Part shown: positions 1 through 8,984 of the stretch, one piece after another
How the letters are laid out: every line of letters starts with the position of its first letter
How positions within the stretch are numbered: the stretch's first letter is position 1
The notes under the pieces: model-generated
Told to the model about the DNA's origin: nothing
The model's database searches: none
What the model saw: only the letters and a program-made list of their open reading frames with translations
Assembly: GCA_964563165.1 (NCBI GenBank)
Contig: CAZLWA010000097.1
Location: 62,001 to 126,000 of the forward strand
Direction of reading: 5' to 3'
DNA: 64,000 bases
From: CAZLWA01 sp964563165
GTDB taxonomy: Bacteria; CLD3; SB21
Position numbers and translations under genes: made by a program

Positions 1-294
1 CAGTTCCACTTCCGCTCCGACCAGGCGAATATGCGCAGGCAGGATTTCCATCTGCGGCATCATCGTTTTGAGAATGGCTTCTTCGACGTGCATGTTGTGG
101 ATCAGCACTTCATACGAGCTCTTTTCAATGGCTTCCACGTCAAATCCCAATCCGGTCGTTGAATTCGCCTGAGGGTCCATATCAATGATCAGCGTCTTTC
201 TGCCGGCATGCGCCAAACAGGAAGCGAGATTAATAGCGGTCGTAGTTTTCCCGACTCCTCCTTTTTGGTTGGCAATTGAGATAACTCTTCCCAT
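1..294 (-). CDS. parA: ParA/Soj-type chromosome partitioning ATPase (N-terminal part, cut by window edge)
   Basis: The minus-strand reading frame opens with ATG at 294 and stays open for 98 codons to the window edge, so the C-terminal part is outside. The product begins MGRVISIANQKGGVGKTTT: a deviant Walker A motif (KGGVGKTT, residues about 10-17) right at the N-terminus, followed by the DMDPQAN box (about residues 38-44). This is diagnostic of the ParA/MinD family, and the QAN variant is typical of chromosomal Soj/ParA. Such proteins bind DNA as ATP dimers and work with ParB-parS in origin segregation; parB would be expected just beyond the left edge. It lies 98 bp downstream of nuoM in the same direction. 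An inverted repeat made of parS-like half-sites lies in that gap. Confidence 0.93.
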   Translation of the reverse strand, partial: MGRVISIANQKGGVGKTTTAINLASCLAHAGRKTLIIDMDPQANSTTGLGFDVEAIEKSSYEVLIHNMHVEEAILKTMMPQMEILPAHIRLVGAEVEL

Positions 295-321
295 TAAAAC
301 TCCAATAAGTCGAACTGACTT

Positions 322-348
322 TGTGAAACACTGCGAATATGTTTCACA
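322..348. promoter_or_regulatory. Inverted repeat made of everted parS-like half-sites upstream of parA
   Basis: Two perfect 9-bp arms, TGTGAAACA (322-330) and TGTTTCACA (340-348), are separated by 9 bp. The known chromosomal parS site is TGTTTCACGTGAAACA; here its two half-sites are present but in the opposite order and spaced apart. The element is 28 bp before the parA start. It could bind ParB, act as an operator for parA, or be an RNA hairpin after nuoM without a U-tract. Function is inference. Confidence 0.45.
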
Positions 349-392
349 TCCATGGTCGCAATAATAGACAAAGCATGGAAGAAATTCAATGC

Positions 393-1925
393 TTAATTTC
401 CTGCAATACCTAAGGTCTGAAATACACCGGATGCCAGGCCCGAATTGATTAAATTGATGATCCATGCAGGATAGACGCCCGCGGCCAGGATCGTCAGCAT
501 GAGAATGGAAAGAGCAAATACTTCCCTCTTATCGGTATCCCCAAGATGGTGAAAATGCTCGTTATGTAAAAGCGCCTCGGTCGGCACGCCGAAGAATATC
601 TTTTGCATGGCGCGAAGAATATAAATAGCCGTAAACACGACGCCGGTCAGGCAAATCAAGGCTATGATCTTCATCGCCGGATTCGAAGTGCCTGCAACCC
701 CTGCAGAGAATGCCCCGGTGATGACCATGAACTCCGAAACAAATCCGGACAGCCCCGGTAAGCCCAAACCCGTCATGCCGGCAAATGCAAACGCCACTGC
801 CGTAAACGGCATGATCTTCGCGAGTCCGCCCATTTCCGTAATCATCCGGGTGTGCAACTTTCCGTAGATCACGCCGACCAAAGCGAACAACAGAGCCGTC
901 ATGATCCCGTGCGCGAACATTTGATACACGGCGCCGTTGATGCCTGCCGAAGTGAGCGTGCAAATACCCAGCGTGACCAGTCCCAGATGCGAGACGGATG
1001 AATAGGCGATGATATATTTCATATCCGTTTGTTTCATCGCGGCCAGGGAGCCGTATACAATGTTAATGACCGTCAGGCATGCAAAGAACAGCGACCACTC
1101 CTGTGCGCCGTGCGGCATGAATTGAAGCCCGATCCGGATAATTCCGTATCCGCCCAGCTTCATCAGCACGCCCGCATGCAGCATACTTACCGCCGAAGGC
1201 GCGGAGGCATGCCCGTCCGGTGACCACGTGTGTATCGGCCACAAGCCGCCGATGGTCCCGAACCCGATGAACACCATCGGGTAAAAAATAAATTGCCAGT
1301 GTTCAGACACCGTAAAATGAGTTCTGAGAAAATCGTAATCAAAGCTCCACACGCCCGTTGCCGTATGTGCCTGAACGTAGACGCCGAACAGCGGAATGAT
1401 CAGCAGCGCGCTTCCCAGCAAAAGATATAACGTCAGTTTCATCGCGGCATATTCCTTATCGCCCGTTCCCCAAATGCCGATGAGCAAATACATGGGCAGC
1501 ACGGCCAATTCGAAGAATACCAGAAATAAGAACAGATCGAAAGCGACAAAAACACCGAACACGCCTGAGACCAATATGAGAAGCAGCGCAAAAAATTCTT
1601 TTTGACGTTCTTTGATCTCCCATGAGATCAGGCAGCCCGTAAAAATGGTGATCGAAGTCAGCAGGAGCATGGCTATACTGATTCCGTCCGCGGCCACATG
1701 ATAACGGATGCCCAGAGTTTCCACCCATGGAATATTGACTTCGAAATTACGCGGGTTTCCGGCATCAAAATTGACATACGCCAGAACCGAGAGCACCACC
1801 GTAATGAAGGCAGCGAAGGTCGACAGCATGCGCGGTCCTGTGACCTCATCTTCAGGCATCATCATGATCAGGACGGCGGTAATAACCGGTGTAGCGATGA
1901 TGGCAGTGAGTAAATAGTTTTCCAA
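393..1925 (-). CDS. nuoM: NADH-quinone oxidoreductase subunit M
   Basis: A 510-residue multi-membrane-segment protein of the Mrp antiporter-like family, the usual length for NuoM. It carries the family hallmarks: a glutamate in a membrane helix (VFFELAVLPMYLLIG, about residue 140) and the block GLWPIHTWSPDGHASAPSAV (about 227-246) with later conserved lysine and histidine positions. NuoM is one of the proton-pumping membrane-arm subunits of complex I. The start chosen is TTG at 1925, preceded by AAGGA at good spacing; the next ATG would remove the first membrane segment. It is separated from nuoL by two unrelated genes, and nuoN, which usually follows, is absent: the next gene is parA. Confidence 0.95.
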   Translation of the reverse strand: MENYLLTAIIATPVITAVLIMMMPEDEVTGPRMLSTFAAFITVVLSVLAYVNFDAGNPRNFEVNIPWVETLGIRYHVAADGISIAMLLLTSITIFTGCLISWEIKERQKEFFALLLILVSGVFGVFVAFDLFLFLVFFELAVLPMYLLIGIWGTGDKEYAAMKLTLYLLLGSALLIIPLFGVYVQAHTATGVWSFDYDFLRTHFTVSEHWQFIFYPMVFIGFGTIGGLWPIHTWSPDGHASAPSAVSMLHAGVLMKLGGYGIIRIGLQFMPHGAQEWSLFFACLTVINIVYGSLAAMKQTDMKYIIAYSSVSHLGLVTLGICTLTSAGINGAVYQMFAHGIMTALLFALVGVIYGKLHTRMITEMGGLAKIMPFTAVAFAFAGMTGLGLPGLSGFVSEFMVITGAFSAGVAGTSNPAMKIIALICLTGVVFTAIYILRAMQKIFFGVPTEALLHNEHFHHLGDTDKREVFALSILMLTILAAGVYPAWIINLINSGLASGVFQTLGIAGN

Positions 1926-1970
1926 ATTAGATCCTTTTCATTCCGATTCCCAAAACACACGCTCTCATAA

Positions 1971-2753
1971 TTAATTTTTTCTGTTCAAGATCATATATAC
2001 GCCCATGACCAGAACCTCACGTATTAGAGGAACCCGCTTTAGAAATGGTAATTTGATCGGCTTCACGCCGTAGCGAATATCAAACGACGGACGCGTCAGA
2101 TAATAATCCTGATAAGAAATCTTGAAGGCCGATTGCCCGATCGCTCTGTTCAATGACGCGATCGTTGTTTTCGTCCCCGTGATCTCCTCCGAGACGCGAA
2201 TCGCGTCGGCATTTCCCTTTTCCGCCGCACGCACATATTTCAGATAAATTGATTTCGGCAGCCATTGCGTATAGGGCAATTTCCCGAGGATCGTTTTTGA
2301 AAACACCTGCTGATGCGCTCCGTACGGGGAATAAAACGGAGGGTACGTAATGAAAATGATCCCGTCCGCCGAAAGCAGCTCATTGCAAATTTCAAAGATC
2401 TCTTTTTTCTTCGGCAAGTGTTCGATCACGTCGCGGAAAATAATGATATCGTACCGGTCCGCGTACCGGGCGCGTTGATTTGCATCGTAAATATCCGCCG
2501 TAATGTACTTCACACGCGGCGTATTTAACTTAGTATAATCGAACGGGTCAATTTCCACGCCCACCGCTTTGCCGCTTCGTTCCGCGAACGCCTCGATCAC
2601 GCCGCCGCTGCCGCAGCCGATCTCAAATACTTTTTTCCGGTCGATCTTGAACGCGTGTTTTTCGATCATCGGAATCAAATATTTCTTCGCCAGCGTATGC
2701 TGATACGTCCAGTAATATTCCTGCCAATCGCCGAACTGAGAGGGCTTAAGCAT
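1971..2753 (-). CDS. Class I SAM-dependent methyltransferase
   Basis: 260 residues with the SAM-binding motif I FEIGCGSGG (about residues 44-52), an acidic motif II (VGVEID, about 70-75), and a post-motif IIIFRDVIEHLP typical of Methyltransf_11/23 proteins. No signal peptide is seen, so it is cytoplasmic. It starts 3 bp after the stop of the upstream glycosyltransferase gene and so is co-transcribed with it. The C-terminal 100 residues contain aromatic-rich segments like those of methyltransferases acting on lipid-linked or sugar substrates, but the substrate cannot be told. Its position between nuoL and nuoM could suggest a role in complex I, but pairing with a GT-C protein makes envelope glycan modification more likely (inference). 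Confidence 0.8.
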   Translation of the reverse strand: MLKPSQFGDWQEYYWTYQHTLAKKYLIPMIEKHAFKIDRKKVFEIGCGSGGVIEAFAERSGKAVGVEIDPFDYTKLNTPRVKYITADIYDANQRARYADRYDIIIFRDVIEHLPKKKEIFEICNELLSADGIIFITYPPFYSPYGAHQQVFSKTILGKLPYTQWLPKSIYLKYVRAAEKGNADAIRVSEEITGTKTTIASLNRAIGQSAFKISYQDYYLTRPSFDIRYGVKPIKLPFLKRVPLIREVLVMGVYMILNRKN

Positions 2754-2756
2754 CCG

Positions 2757-4391
2757 CTACGTCTGTCCTTTTACTTTTTCGAATAAATAGATCCCGAATT
2801 TTCGATCGGTCGAAATGAATTGCTGCATCAGTTTAAAATTCGGATTCTTTGTCAAATCTTGTTCCTGCACATTGCTCGACAAACGCCAGCTGTAGTGCGA
2901 ATCCCAAACCACGATACCGCCGACCGGCAATTGATCTAATTTTTCTTTCCTCATTTCCAGATAATTTCCTGCCGCATAAGGCCGGCTGTAGTAATTAAAG
3001 TCATCAAAAAAGAAAAACCACGGATGACAGATCATCGTCATCGGAACCTTATCCTTCAAGTGCTCTTGGAAATAGACATGGAAATTTTTCACCGTTTGAT
3101 GTTCCGGTGCGAGCTGCAGAGGTTTTTCCTTGGTCAAACAATAAACGACCGTTGCGGCTAAAGCCATTCCGAGCATTAGGCGTTTCATAAAAGTGTTCCT
3201 GATGTTCAGAAAATTTCTAAACAGAAAGAACAAAGTTATGGCCAATGCAATAACGAATTTTGAGTATTCCTTTTCCAGGATATTGCCGGCGTTATCTGCG
3301 TAATAATAATCGCCAATGAGATTGAAAGATAAATCGATCAAGATGAGGAATGCAGTTGCCGAAAGAATCAAGAGCGAGACCTTTTTTTCTTTTTCATTTT
3401 CCTCATTGAGCCACGCATTAAAACCATCCAGAGCCAGCAGAGTCATCATTGGTGCGATGGCGACAAAGTGGCGGAGAAATCCGACCACGATACCGCTGCC
3501 CTGCCAATACAGATAGACATGAAAACAGAACATGGCGACGATGGACACGTTAATCACGTTGATGTTCATTTTCCTGACATCACGGGTCAATTGTAAAATC
3601 ATGAACAAAAAGAGAACCGGTCCGACAATAAATATGAATCGGATAAAATAATGTTCAAACGGGCCGTTTTGATAAAGGCCCTCGCCGAATGATTTAGACG
3701 CCGTCAGCAAATACATCATATCACCCGTTCCGACCATCCCGGCAACTTGAAACAGCGCCAGCCCGGTACCCAGCAAAGCCACAGGCAGGTATTTTTTTTC
3801 CTTCACAAAAACGAACGCAAAAAAAGGAAGGATCAGAACCATTTCCGTTCGCGCAAGCGGAACCAATGAAAGCGCCAACGCCGACGGGATGTATTTCTTC
3901 TTGTAAAAGTATAGAAGCCCGGCCGCAAGAAAAAATGCAGCCAGCGGCTCCGTGCACAGGCTCCAGCTCGTACTGAAAAAAACCGGTTGAAACGCAAGAA
4001 AAGCGACGGCGACCCATGCGAAGGGCCGGCGGCTTTCTTTCGCCGCCCGGTAAGTAAGGTAACACGTTCCTATCGTCAAAACCGCGGTGCACACGGCGCA
4101 AAACCAATAACCGAACTGCGAAGGAATTAAAAAGAAAATGATCGCCAGCGGCCGTCCCCACATGCTTAAAAAAAATTCCGGTTTCGTTAACGCCGCCTGA
4201 GCCATGAAATAGCGCCCGATATTGTCGTCATCATATGGCCGCGGCGAACGGATGAGCCAGTAAGCGAGGATAACCGCCACAGCGCCCAAGGCGATCCAAA
4301 TGGTTTTTTGAGATACCTCGGAATCACTTTGACGGAAACTCGGAATTACGTTTACAGCCTGAGATCTTTGTTTTTTGACGGCGACTGCCAT
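2757..4391 (-). CDS. GT-C-type integral membrane glycosyltransferase-like protein
   Basis: 544 residues. After a cytoplasmic N-terminus (about 30 residues) comes a first membrane helix, then a loop with the acidic run RPYDDDNIGRYF (about residues 51-62), then some ten more hydrophobic segments and a soluble C-terminal domain of about 130 residues. One transmembrane helix followed by an acidic D-D/E motif in the first outer loop is the arrangement of GT-C glycosyltransferases (PMT/ArnT/GT39-like), which use lipid-phosphate sugars at the outer face of the inner membrane. I see no further diagnostic motif, so the sugar and acceptor are unknown. It begins 7 bp after nuoL and ends 3 bp before the methyltransferase. 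Confidence 0.6.
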   Translation of the reverse strand: MAVAVKKQRSQAVNVIPSFRQSDSEVSQKTIWIALGAVAVILAYWLIRSPRPYDDDNIGRYFMAQAALTKPEFFLSMWGRPLAIIFFLIPSQFGYWFCAVCTAVLTIGTCYLTYRAAKESRRPFAWVAVAFLAFQPVFFSTSWSLCTEPLAAFFLAAGLLYFYKKKYIPSALALSLVPLARTEMVLILPFFAFVFVKEKKYLPVALLGTGLALFQVAGMVGTGDMMYLLTASKSFGEGLYQNGPFEHYFIRFIFIVGPVLFLFMILQLTRDVRKMNINVINVSIVAMFCFHVYLYWQGSGIVVGFLRHFVAIAPMMTLLALDGFNAWLNEENEKEKKVSLLILSATAFLILIDLSFNLIGDYYYADNAGNILEKEYSKFVIALAITLFFLFRNFLNIRNTFMKRLMLGMALAATVVYCLTKEKPLQLAPEHQTVKNFHVYFQEHLKDKVPMTMICHPWFFFFDDFNYYSRPYAAGNYLEMRKEKLDQLPVGGIVVWDSHYSWRLSSNVQEQDLTKNPNFKLMQQFISTDRKFGIYLFEKVKGQT

Positions 4392-4398
4392 TTCTTGC

Positions 4399-6357
4399 TT
4401 ATTGTAATACGTGCGCTAGAATTTCAGGGATCTCTAAGTATAAATATCCGAGGATACACACCAGTCCGCAAAAAACGATCAATATGTAATTTTGCATGCG
4501 TCCGGTTTGAATCGGCTGCATCAGGGTGCCGGTGCTCCGCGTCAGAAATCCGACCAGATTTACGGTACCATCCACGATATGGCGGTCGAACCACGCGCAC
4601 CCTGCCGCCATCCGGAACAAAATTTCATGTACGATCCAACTCCACACTTCGTCGATATACCATTTATTCTCCAAATGAGTATACAGCCCGCCCAGCTTGC
4701 TCCGCAGCGGGTCCTGCGCTTCCGAAATCCATTCTTGCGGGCGCTTGGCATATAGTGCATACGCCGTCAAGATCCCGAGCCCCGCAACCAGGACGGAAAT
4801 CACCGCCACCCAAGCATGAAATTCCGGTTCGTGATCCCATTGAGGGTTTAAAAACTTAGTGTAATCCGGGATGTGCAGCGCCGATGCCACGCTTGAGTTA
4901 CCCACAAAACCGGCAATCACCGAGAACAGCGCCAGGATCACCAAAGGTGCCGTCATGCTGCGCTCCGGCTCGTGCGGATGAGCGCCTTCTGCCACGTTAC
5001 CCCAAAACGCGACAAAACATAAACGAAACATATAAAACGCCGTGAGAAAAGCCGCGGTCAATCCGAATCCGAATAAAACGTATCCGTGAACAGTTCCTGC
5101 TTCCATGCACAGCGCCAAAATCTCGTCTTTGCTCCAAAATCCCGCCAGCGGCGGAATTCCCGCCAACGCAAGCGTTCCGATCAAGAACGTTCCCACGGTG
5201 ATTTTCATTTTCGATCTCAGCCCGCCCATCTGCCAAATATTATTGGTATGCATGGCGTGAATAACACTGCCCGAACCCAGGAACAGCAGCGCTTTGAAGA
5301 ACGCGTGCGTGAACAGATGGAACGTTCCGGCGGTCTGCCCCATCAAGGCAAAATCATTTCCGGAACTTTGGACGCTCCCGCCGATTCCCAAAGCCATCAT
5401 CATGTAGCCCAGTTGGCTCAACGTTGAAAACGCTAAAATTCTTTTGATGTCGTGCTGAGCGACGGCGATAGTCGCCGCAAAGAGCGCGGTAAACCCGCCG
5501 ATATAAGCCACGAACAGCATCGTGTCGGGCGTTTGCGCGAAAATCAAAATCGCGCGGGCCACCAGAAAAATTCCGGCAACGACCATGGTTGCCGCGTGAA
5601 TCAAGGCGGACACCGGCGTCGGGCCTTCCATGGCGTCGGGCAGCCAGATGTGCAACGGAAACTGACCGCTCTTGCCCATCGCGCCGAAGAAGATCAAGAA
5701 CGGAAATGCGCGCGCCAGCAGTTCTGTCGTCTGTCCGTACAGGTTTTGAATTTCAAAAAAATTGAACGTGTGGAAATATCCCCAGCAAATCACGACCGCC
5801 ATGAAAAATCCCAGGTCGCCGGCGCGGGTCACGGAAAAAGCTTTCTTGGCGGCATCGGCAGCCGATTTTTTATCGTAGTAATATCCGATGAGCAGATACG
5901 AACACAACCCGACCAGTTCCCAAAAAATAAACATCTGCAGCAGGTTGTCTGACAGCACCAGTCCCAGCATCGAAAAAGTGAACAGCGACAAGTAAGAAAA
6001 AAAACGCGATTTACCTTCGTCGTGCCGCATATAGCCGAGCGAATAGATATGCACAAGCAGGGAAACGGCGGTCACAACGATCAGCATCATGACCGAAAGC
6101 GGGTCCAGGTAGACGCCCAGCGTGACGTTCAACGCTTTGCCGAGCGGAATCCATTCAATATTCAAAGTCTGGGCCGAGCCGCTTCCCGCAACCATTTCCA
6201 GCAGTACACGTACGGAGAAATAAAACGAGGCCGCGACCGCAGAACAGGCGATGAACGCCGAGAGACTCTTGTGTTTCCGAGTAAATAACACGGTGACCAC
6301 AAAGGAAAATAACGGCAACGCCGGAATCAGCCAGGCTAATGTGTAATGCGGTGACAC
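4399..6357 (-). CDS. nuoL: NADH-quinone oxidoreductase subunit L
   Basis: 652-residue polytopic protein with NuoL landmarks: MIFWELVGLCSYLLIG (the conserved glutamate of TM5, about residue 145), GKSGQFPLHIWLPDAMEGPT (about 227-246) and HAMHTNNIWQMGGL (about 364-377), plus the long C-terminal part expected for the lateral helix and final TM. It is one of the antiporter-like pumping subunits of complex I. The start is GTG at 6357 with AAGGGA upstream; no closer ATG keeps the first helix. It follows nuoK by 66 bp, in a gap with short TAGTTAG-like word repeats, and is followed 7 bp later by the GT-C gene. Confidence 0.96.
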   Translation of the reverse strand: MSPHYTLAWLIPALPLFSFVVTVLFTRKHKSLSAFIACSAVAASFYFSVRVLLEMVAGSGSAQTLNIEWIPLGKALNVTLGVYLDPLSVMMLIVVTAVSLLVHIYSLGYMRHDEGKSRFFSYLSLFTFSMLGLVLSDNLLQMFIFWELVGLCSYLLIGYYYDKKSAADAAKKAFSVTRAGDLGFFMAVVICWGYFHTFNFFEIQNLYGQTTELLARAFPFLIFFGAMGKSGQFPLHIWLPDAMEGPTPVSALIHAATMVVAGIFLVARAILIFAQTPDTMLFVAYIGGFTALFAATIAVAQHDIKRILAFSTLSQLGYMMMALGIGGSVQSSGNDFALMGQTAGTFHLFTHAFFKALLFLGSGSVIHAMHTNNIWQMGGLRSKMKITVGTFLIGTLALAGIPPLAGFWSKDEILALCMEAGTVHGYVLFGFGLTAAFLTAFYMFRLCFVAFWGNVAEGAHPHEPERSMTAPLVILALFSVIAGFVGNSSVASALHIPDYTKFLNPQWDHEPEFHAWVAVISVLVAGLGILTAYALYAKRPQEWISEAQDPLRSKLGGLYTHLENKWYIDEVWSWIVHEILFRMAAGCAWFDRHIVDGTVNLVGFLTRSTGTLMQPIQTGRMQNYILIVFCGLVCILGYLYLEIPEILAHVLQ

Positions 6358-6365
6358 TAATCAGT

Positions 6366-6420
6366 CCCTTATTAGTTAGCAGTAAATAGTTAGTAGTTAG
6401 ATGTTAATTCTTAATTCACC
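6366..6420. repeat. AT-rich word-repeat element between nuoL and nuoK
   Basis: The 66-bp gap between nuoK and nuoL is made mostly of variants of TAGTTAG/TTAGTAGTTAG followed by TTAATTCTTAATTC. It is one of several intergenic elements in the window built from short repeated words. Confidence 0.5.
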
Positions 6421-6423
6421 ATG

Positions 6424-6735
6424 TCAATTTTTCAAATTCATCAACTCATCCGCTTCCACACTATTGAAGTTTCTATACACTGACATCACGATCGCCAACG
6501 CTACCGCTGCTTCCGCCGCAGAAATCGTCATTATGAAAACGACAAAAACCTGGCCCGTCGCTTGCGCCGGATACAGGAAGCGGTTGAAGGCAACAGCGGC
6601 AAGATTGATCGAATTAAATAGAATTTCGATCGCGATCAACATGGCGATCACCGAGCGCCGGATCAGTACGCCGACCAATCCGATCGAAAACAAGATCGCG
6701 CTCAAAATGAGATAATGATAAATTCCAACTTCCAT
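6424..6735 (-). CDS. nuoK: NADH-quinone oxidoreductase subunit K
   Basis: 103 residues, three predicted membrane helices, the normal NuoK size. The conserved helix-2 glutamate is in AMLIAIEILFNSINL (about residues 30-44) and the second helix-3 glutamate in TISAAEAAVALAIV (about 69-82); both belong to the proton pathway of complex I. ATG start at 6735, 57 bp after nuoJ. It fits the order nuoJ-nuoK-nuoL seen in most bacteria. Confidence 0.96.
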   Translation of the reverse strand: MEVGIYHYLILSAILFSIGLVGVLIRRSVIAMLIAIEILFNSINLAAVAFNRFLYPAQATGQVFVVFIMTISAAEAAVALAIVMSVYRNFNSVEADELMNLKN

Positions 6736-6792
6736 CTTTACTTTCCAGGGCCCTGCGTTGATTTCTGCGATCTTCGCATGACGGTTTTGAAA

Positions 6793-7365
6793 TCAGACAT
6801 GCATTTCCTTCTTCTCGTCGTCCGCGACGCTTTTTTCTTCTTCCAAGTAAATTTCCTGTACCAACGGCAGGCGGTCTTCATGCTTGGCAATGGTCATTGC
6901 ACCCACAAGGGCAACAAGCAGTAAGATCGAAACGATATCGAAGGGTAAAATAAAATTGGAGACCAGCGCTTTGCCGATCTCTCCGAGCATATCCTGCGAC
7001 AGGCTCTCCGTCTCCCCACTGATCCATCTCCCTTTCAAAATGAATGAGACGAGAAGGCCTAATATCCCCAAAGCCGCGACGGGCGCGATGAGTCTTTGAT
7101 TATTGAAAGTCGCGCGGGATGCATCATTAATACGGGAGGTCAGCATGATGGCAAAAACGATGAGGACCGTCACCGCGCCGATATAAATGAGCACCTGCAC
7201 GACGGCAAGAAATTCCGCATCCAATGCAATGAACAGCGCCGCAATGCAAAACAGCATACCGGCGAGCAGCGTTGCAGATTTGAAAATATTCTTGTGAAGA
7301 ATGACTGCCAGCGACAGCGCCACGGCTAACGCACCAAAAAAATAAAAAGTGATTGCATGACCCAT
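6793..7365 (-). CDS. nuoJ: NADH-quinone oxidoreductase subunit J
   Basis: 190 residues with five hydrophobic segments. The segment AEFLAVVQVLIYIGAVTVLIVFAIML (quoted in pieces: AEFLAVVQVLIYIGAV, then TVLIVFAIML; about residues 51-76) is the conserved NuoJ helix 3 with its pi-bulge. Membrane-arm subunit of complex I. The ATG at 7365 overlaps the nuoI stop by one base (TAATG), which indicates translational coupling. The C-terminal tail is charged (EEEKSVADDEKKE), probably cytoplasmic. Confidence 0.95.
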   Translation of the reverse strand: MGHAITFYFFGALAVALSLAVILHKNIFKSATLLAGMLFCIAALFIALDAEFLAVVQVLIYIGAVTVLIVFAIMLTSRINDASRATFNNQRLIAPVAALGILGLLVSFILKGRWISGETESLSQDMLGEIGKALVSNFILPFDIVSILLLVALVGAMTIAKHEDRLPLVQEIYLEEEKSVADDEKKEMHV

Positions 7366-7976
7366 TATGGCTGAACTCCGTCGGTTACGATTGCCGTTTT
7401 CTCGGCCTGCTTCTTGATACGTTCTTCCTCTTCCCGCTTATTGATGACTTCAACAATTTCAGTTTCCCGCGGCGAAATGAGAGGTTTATGGACGGCCCCC
7501 GTTTGACGCCGGCTGGCATCGTACAAATCGTCGTTGTATTTCATTTCCTTTACGACCACCATATCCATCGCCGAACGGTCATATAAGGCCACGTCGTAAT
7601 CGTGTCCCATGATGATCGCGTCGAAATTACACGCTTCAATACACAGATTGCAAAATTCACACTTCACGTAATCCAAAATAAATTCTTTGGCAATGCGCTT
7701 TTTCGTCGGGTCCGGGTGTTTTTCGTGCGTCACCTGGATGCATGAAACCGGACAGACGACCACGCATGCCATGCACGCGACACATTTTGTATAATCCGCA
7801 AACGCGCCTTCCGTTTCATAGACCATTTTGACGTAGCCCATGTAACGGTCCGCGAGCACCTTCCGTTCTTCAGGATACTGCACCGTCGTCTTCCGCTTGA
7901 ACATGTAACGAAACGTCACGCTCATGCCGGCCAGCAGCGCCCAACAATTTTTAAGTAAGCTCAGTATGTAATTCAT
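7365..7976 (-). CDS. nuoI: NADH-quinone oxidoreductase subunit I (two 4Fe-4S clusters)
   Basis: 203 residues. Two ferredoxin-like cluster motifs, CVACMACVVVCPVSC (about residues 65-79) and CEFCNLCIEACNFDA (about 107-121), would hold clusters N6a and N6b that carry electrons to NuoB and quinone. In the second motif the usual proline after the last cysteine is replaced by asparagine, which is also common in other NuoI proteins. The C-terminus is longer than in E. coli by roughly 25 residues and highly charged. Gap to nuoH is 18 bp. With nuoE, F and G absent from this cluster, NuoI would be the likely site of electron entry from an alternative donor (inference). Confidence 0.95.
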   Translation of the reverse strand: MNYILSLLKNCWALLAGMSVTFRYMFKRKTTVQYPEERKVLADRYMGYVKMVYETEGAFADYTKCVACMACVVVCPVSCIQVTHEKHPDPTKKRIAKEFILDYVKCEFCNLCIEACNFDAIIMGHDYDVALYDRSAMDMVVVKEMKYNDDLYDASRRQTGAVHKPLISPRETEIVEVINKREEEERIKKQAEKTAIVTDGVQP

Positions 7977-7994
7977 TTTATATTTTTTGCAAAA

Positions 7995-8978
7995 TCAATT
8001 TTTTAGAATCAGCGCCACAGCGCCGGTAACAACTAAATTGACAAAAGCGATCGGCAGTAGAACTTTCCACCCGAAGGACATCAATTGATCCACGCGTAAT
8101 CGCGGAAACGTCCATCGAAACCACATCATCAGAAATACGATGAAATAGACCTTCATGACAAAGACTGCTGCATGCACCCAGGTTGGGATCACGGCGTTAT
8201 CCACGAAAGGTACCAGCCAGCCGCCTAAGAACAACAGCGCCACGATGGAGCATGAAACCAGCATCGCCGTGTATTCTCCCAGGAAAAAAAAAGCGAATTT
8301 CATTCCGGTATATTCGGTATGAAACCCGGCGACCAACTCTGACTCCGCTTCCGGCAAATCAAACGGCGCGCGATTGGCTTCCGCTGTGGCGGCGACCAGG
8401 AATAAAACAAAACCGACCGGCTGATAAAAAATATACCATACGCCGTTTGCCTGGAGCGCAACAATTTCCCTCATGGATAAAGTTCCCGCGATCAAAAAAA
8501 TCCCGAGCACGGATGTCACGAGCGGCACTTCATAAGAGATCATTTGCGCAGCCGAACGCATCGCGCCGATAAGCGCGTAGCGGTTGTTGGACCCGTAGCC
8601 GGCCCAAATCACGCTGAATATGACGGAACTTCCAAGCGCAAAAATATATACCGCACCCATGTTCAAATCTCTGAAGCCGATGTCCTCCGCTATGGGAACG
8701 GTGACAAACGCCGCAAACGGCGCGACGAACGCAAGAACGGGCGCGAGAAAGAAAATGATTTTATCGGAATCGGCATTGCGGATGTTTTCTTTGGTCAATA
8801 ATTTCACGATATCCGCCGTGGTTTGAAGAAGGCCCCATGGGCCCACCCGATTCGGTCCGATGCGCGATTGCATCCATGCGGAAACTTTACGCTCCATAAA
8901 AACCAATATCAGGGCTTGCAAAGCGATGATGCCGAATAAAACAAGGACGCCGATGATCGCAAATAAAATAATATTCAT
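7995..8978 (-). CDS. nuoH: NADH-quinone oxidoreductase subunit H
   Basis: 327 residues with about eight membrane helices. Family signatures are ERKVSAWMQSRIGPNRVGPWG (read as ERKVSAWMQSRIGP and NRVGPWG, about residues 29-49) and AEANRAPFDLPEAESELVAG (about 204-223), with the acidic loop that lines the quinone tunnel. This subunit joins the quinone site to the membrane arm. ATG at 8978. It directly follows nuoD here, whereas in the 14-gene operon nuoE, F and G lie in between. Confidence 0.96.
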   Translation of the reverse strand: MNIILFAIIGVLVLFGIIALQALILVFMERKVSAWMQSRIGPNRVGPWGLLQTTADIVKLLTKENIRNADSDKIIFFLAPVLAFVAPFAAFVTVPIAEDIGFRDLNMGAVYIFALGSSVIFSVIWAGYGSNNRYALIGAMRSAAQMISYEVPLVTSVLGIFLIAGTLSMREIVALQANGVWYIFYQPVGFVLFLVAATAEANRAPFDLPEAESELVAGFHTEYTGMKFAFFFLGEYTAMLVSCSIVALLFLGGWLVPFVDNAVIPTWVHAAVFVMKVYFIVFLMMWFRWTFPRLRVDQLMSFGWKVLLPIAFVNLVVTGAVALILKN

Positions 8979-8984
8979 AGCCAG

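Noticed and set aside
562..963. Long open frames opposite to nuoM and elsewhere on the reverse strands of clear genes (for example 5452-5952, 12623-13150, 38110-38805)
   Set aside because: They are mirror frames of conserved genes, have arginine/histidine-rich unnatural composition and no ribosome sites.
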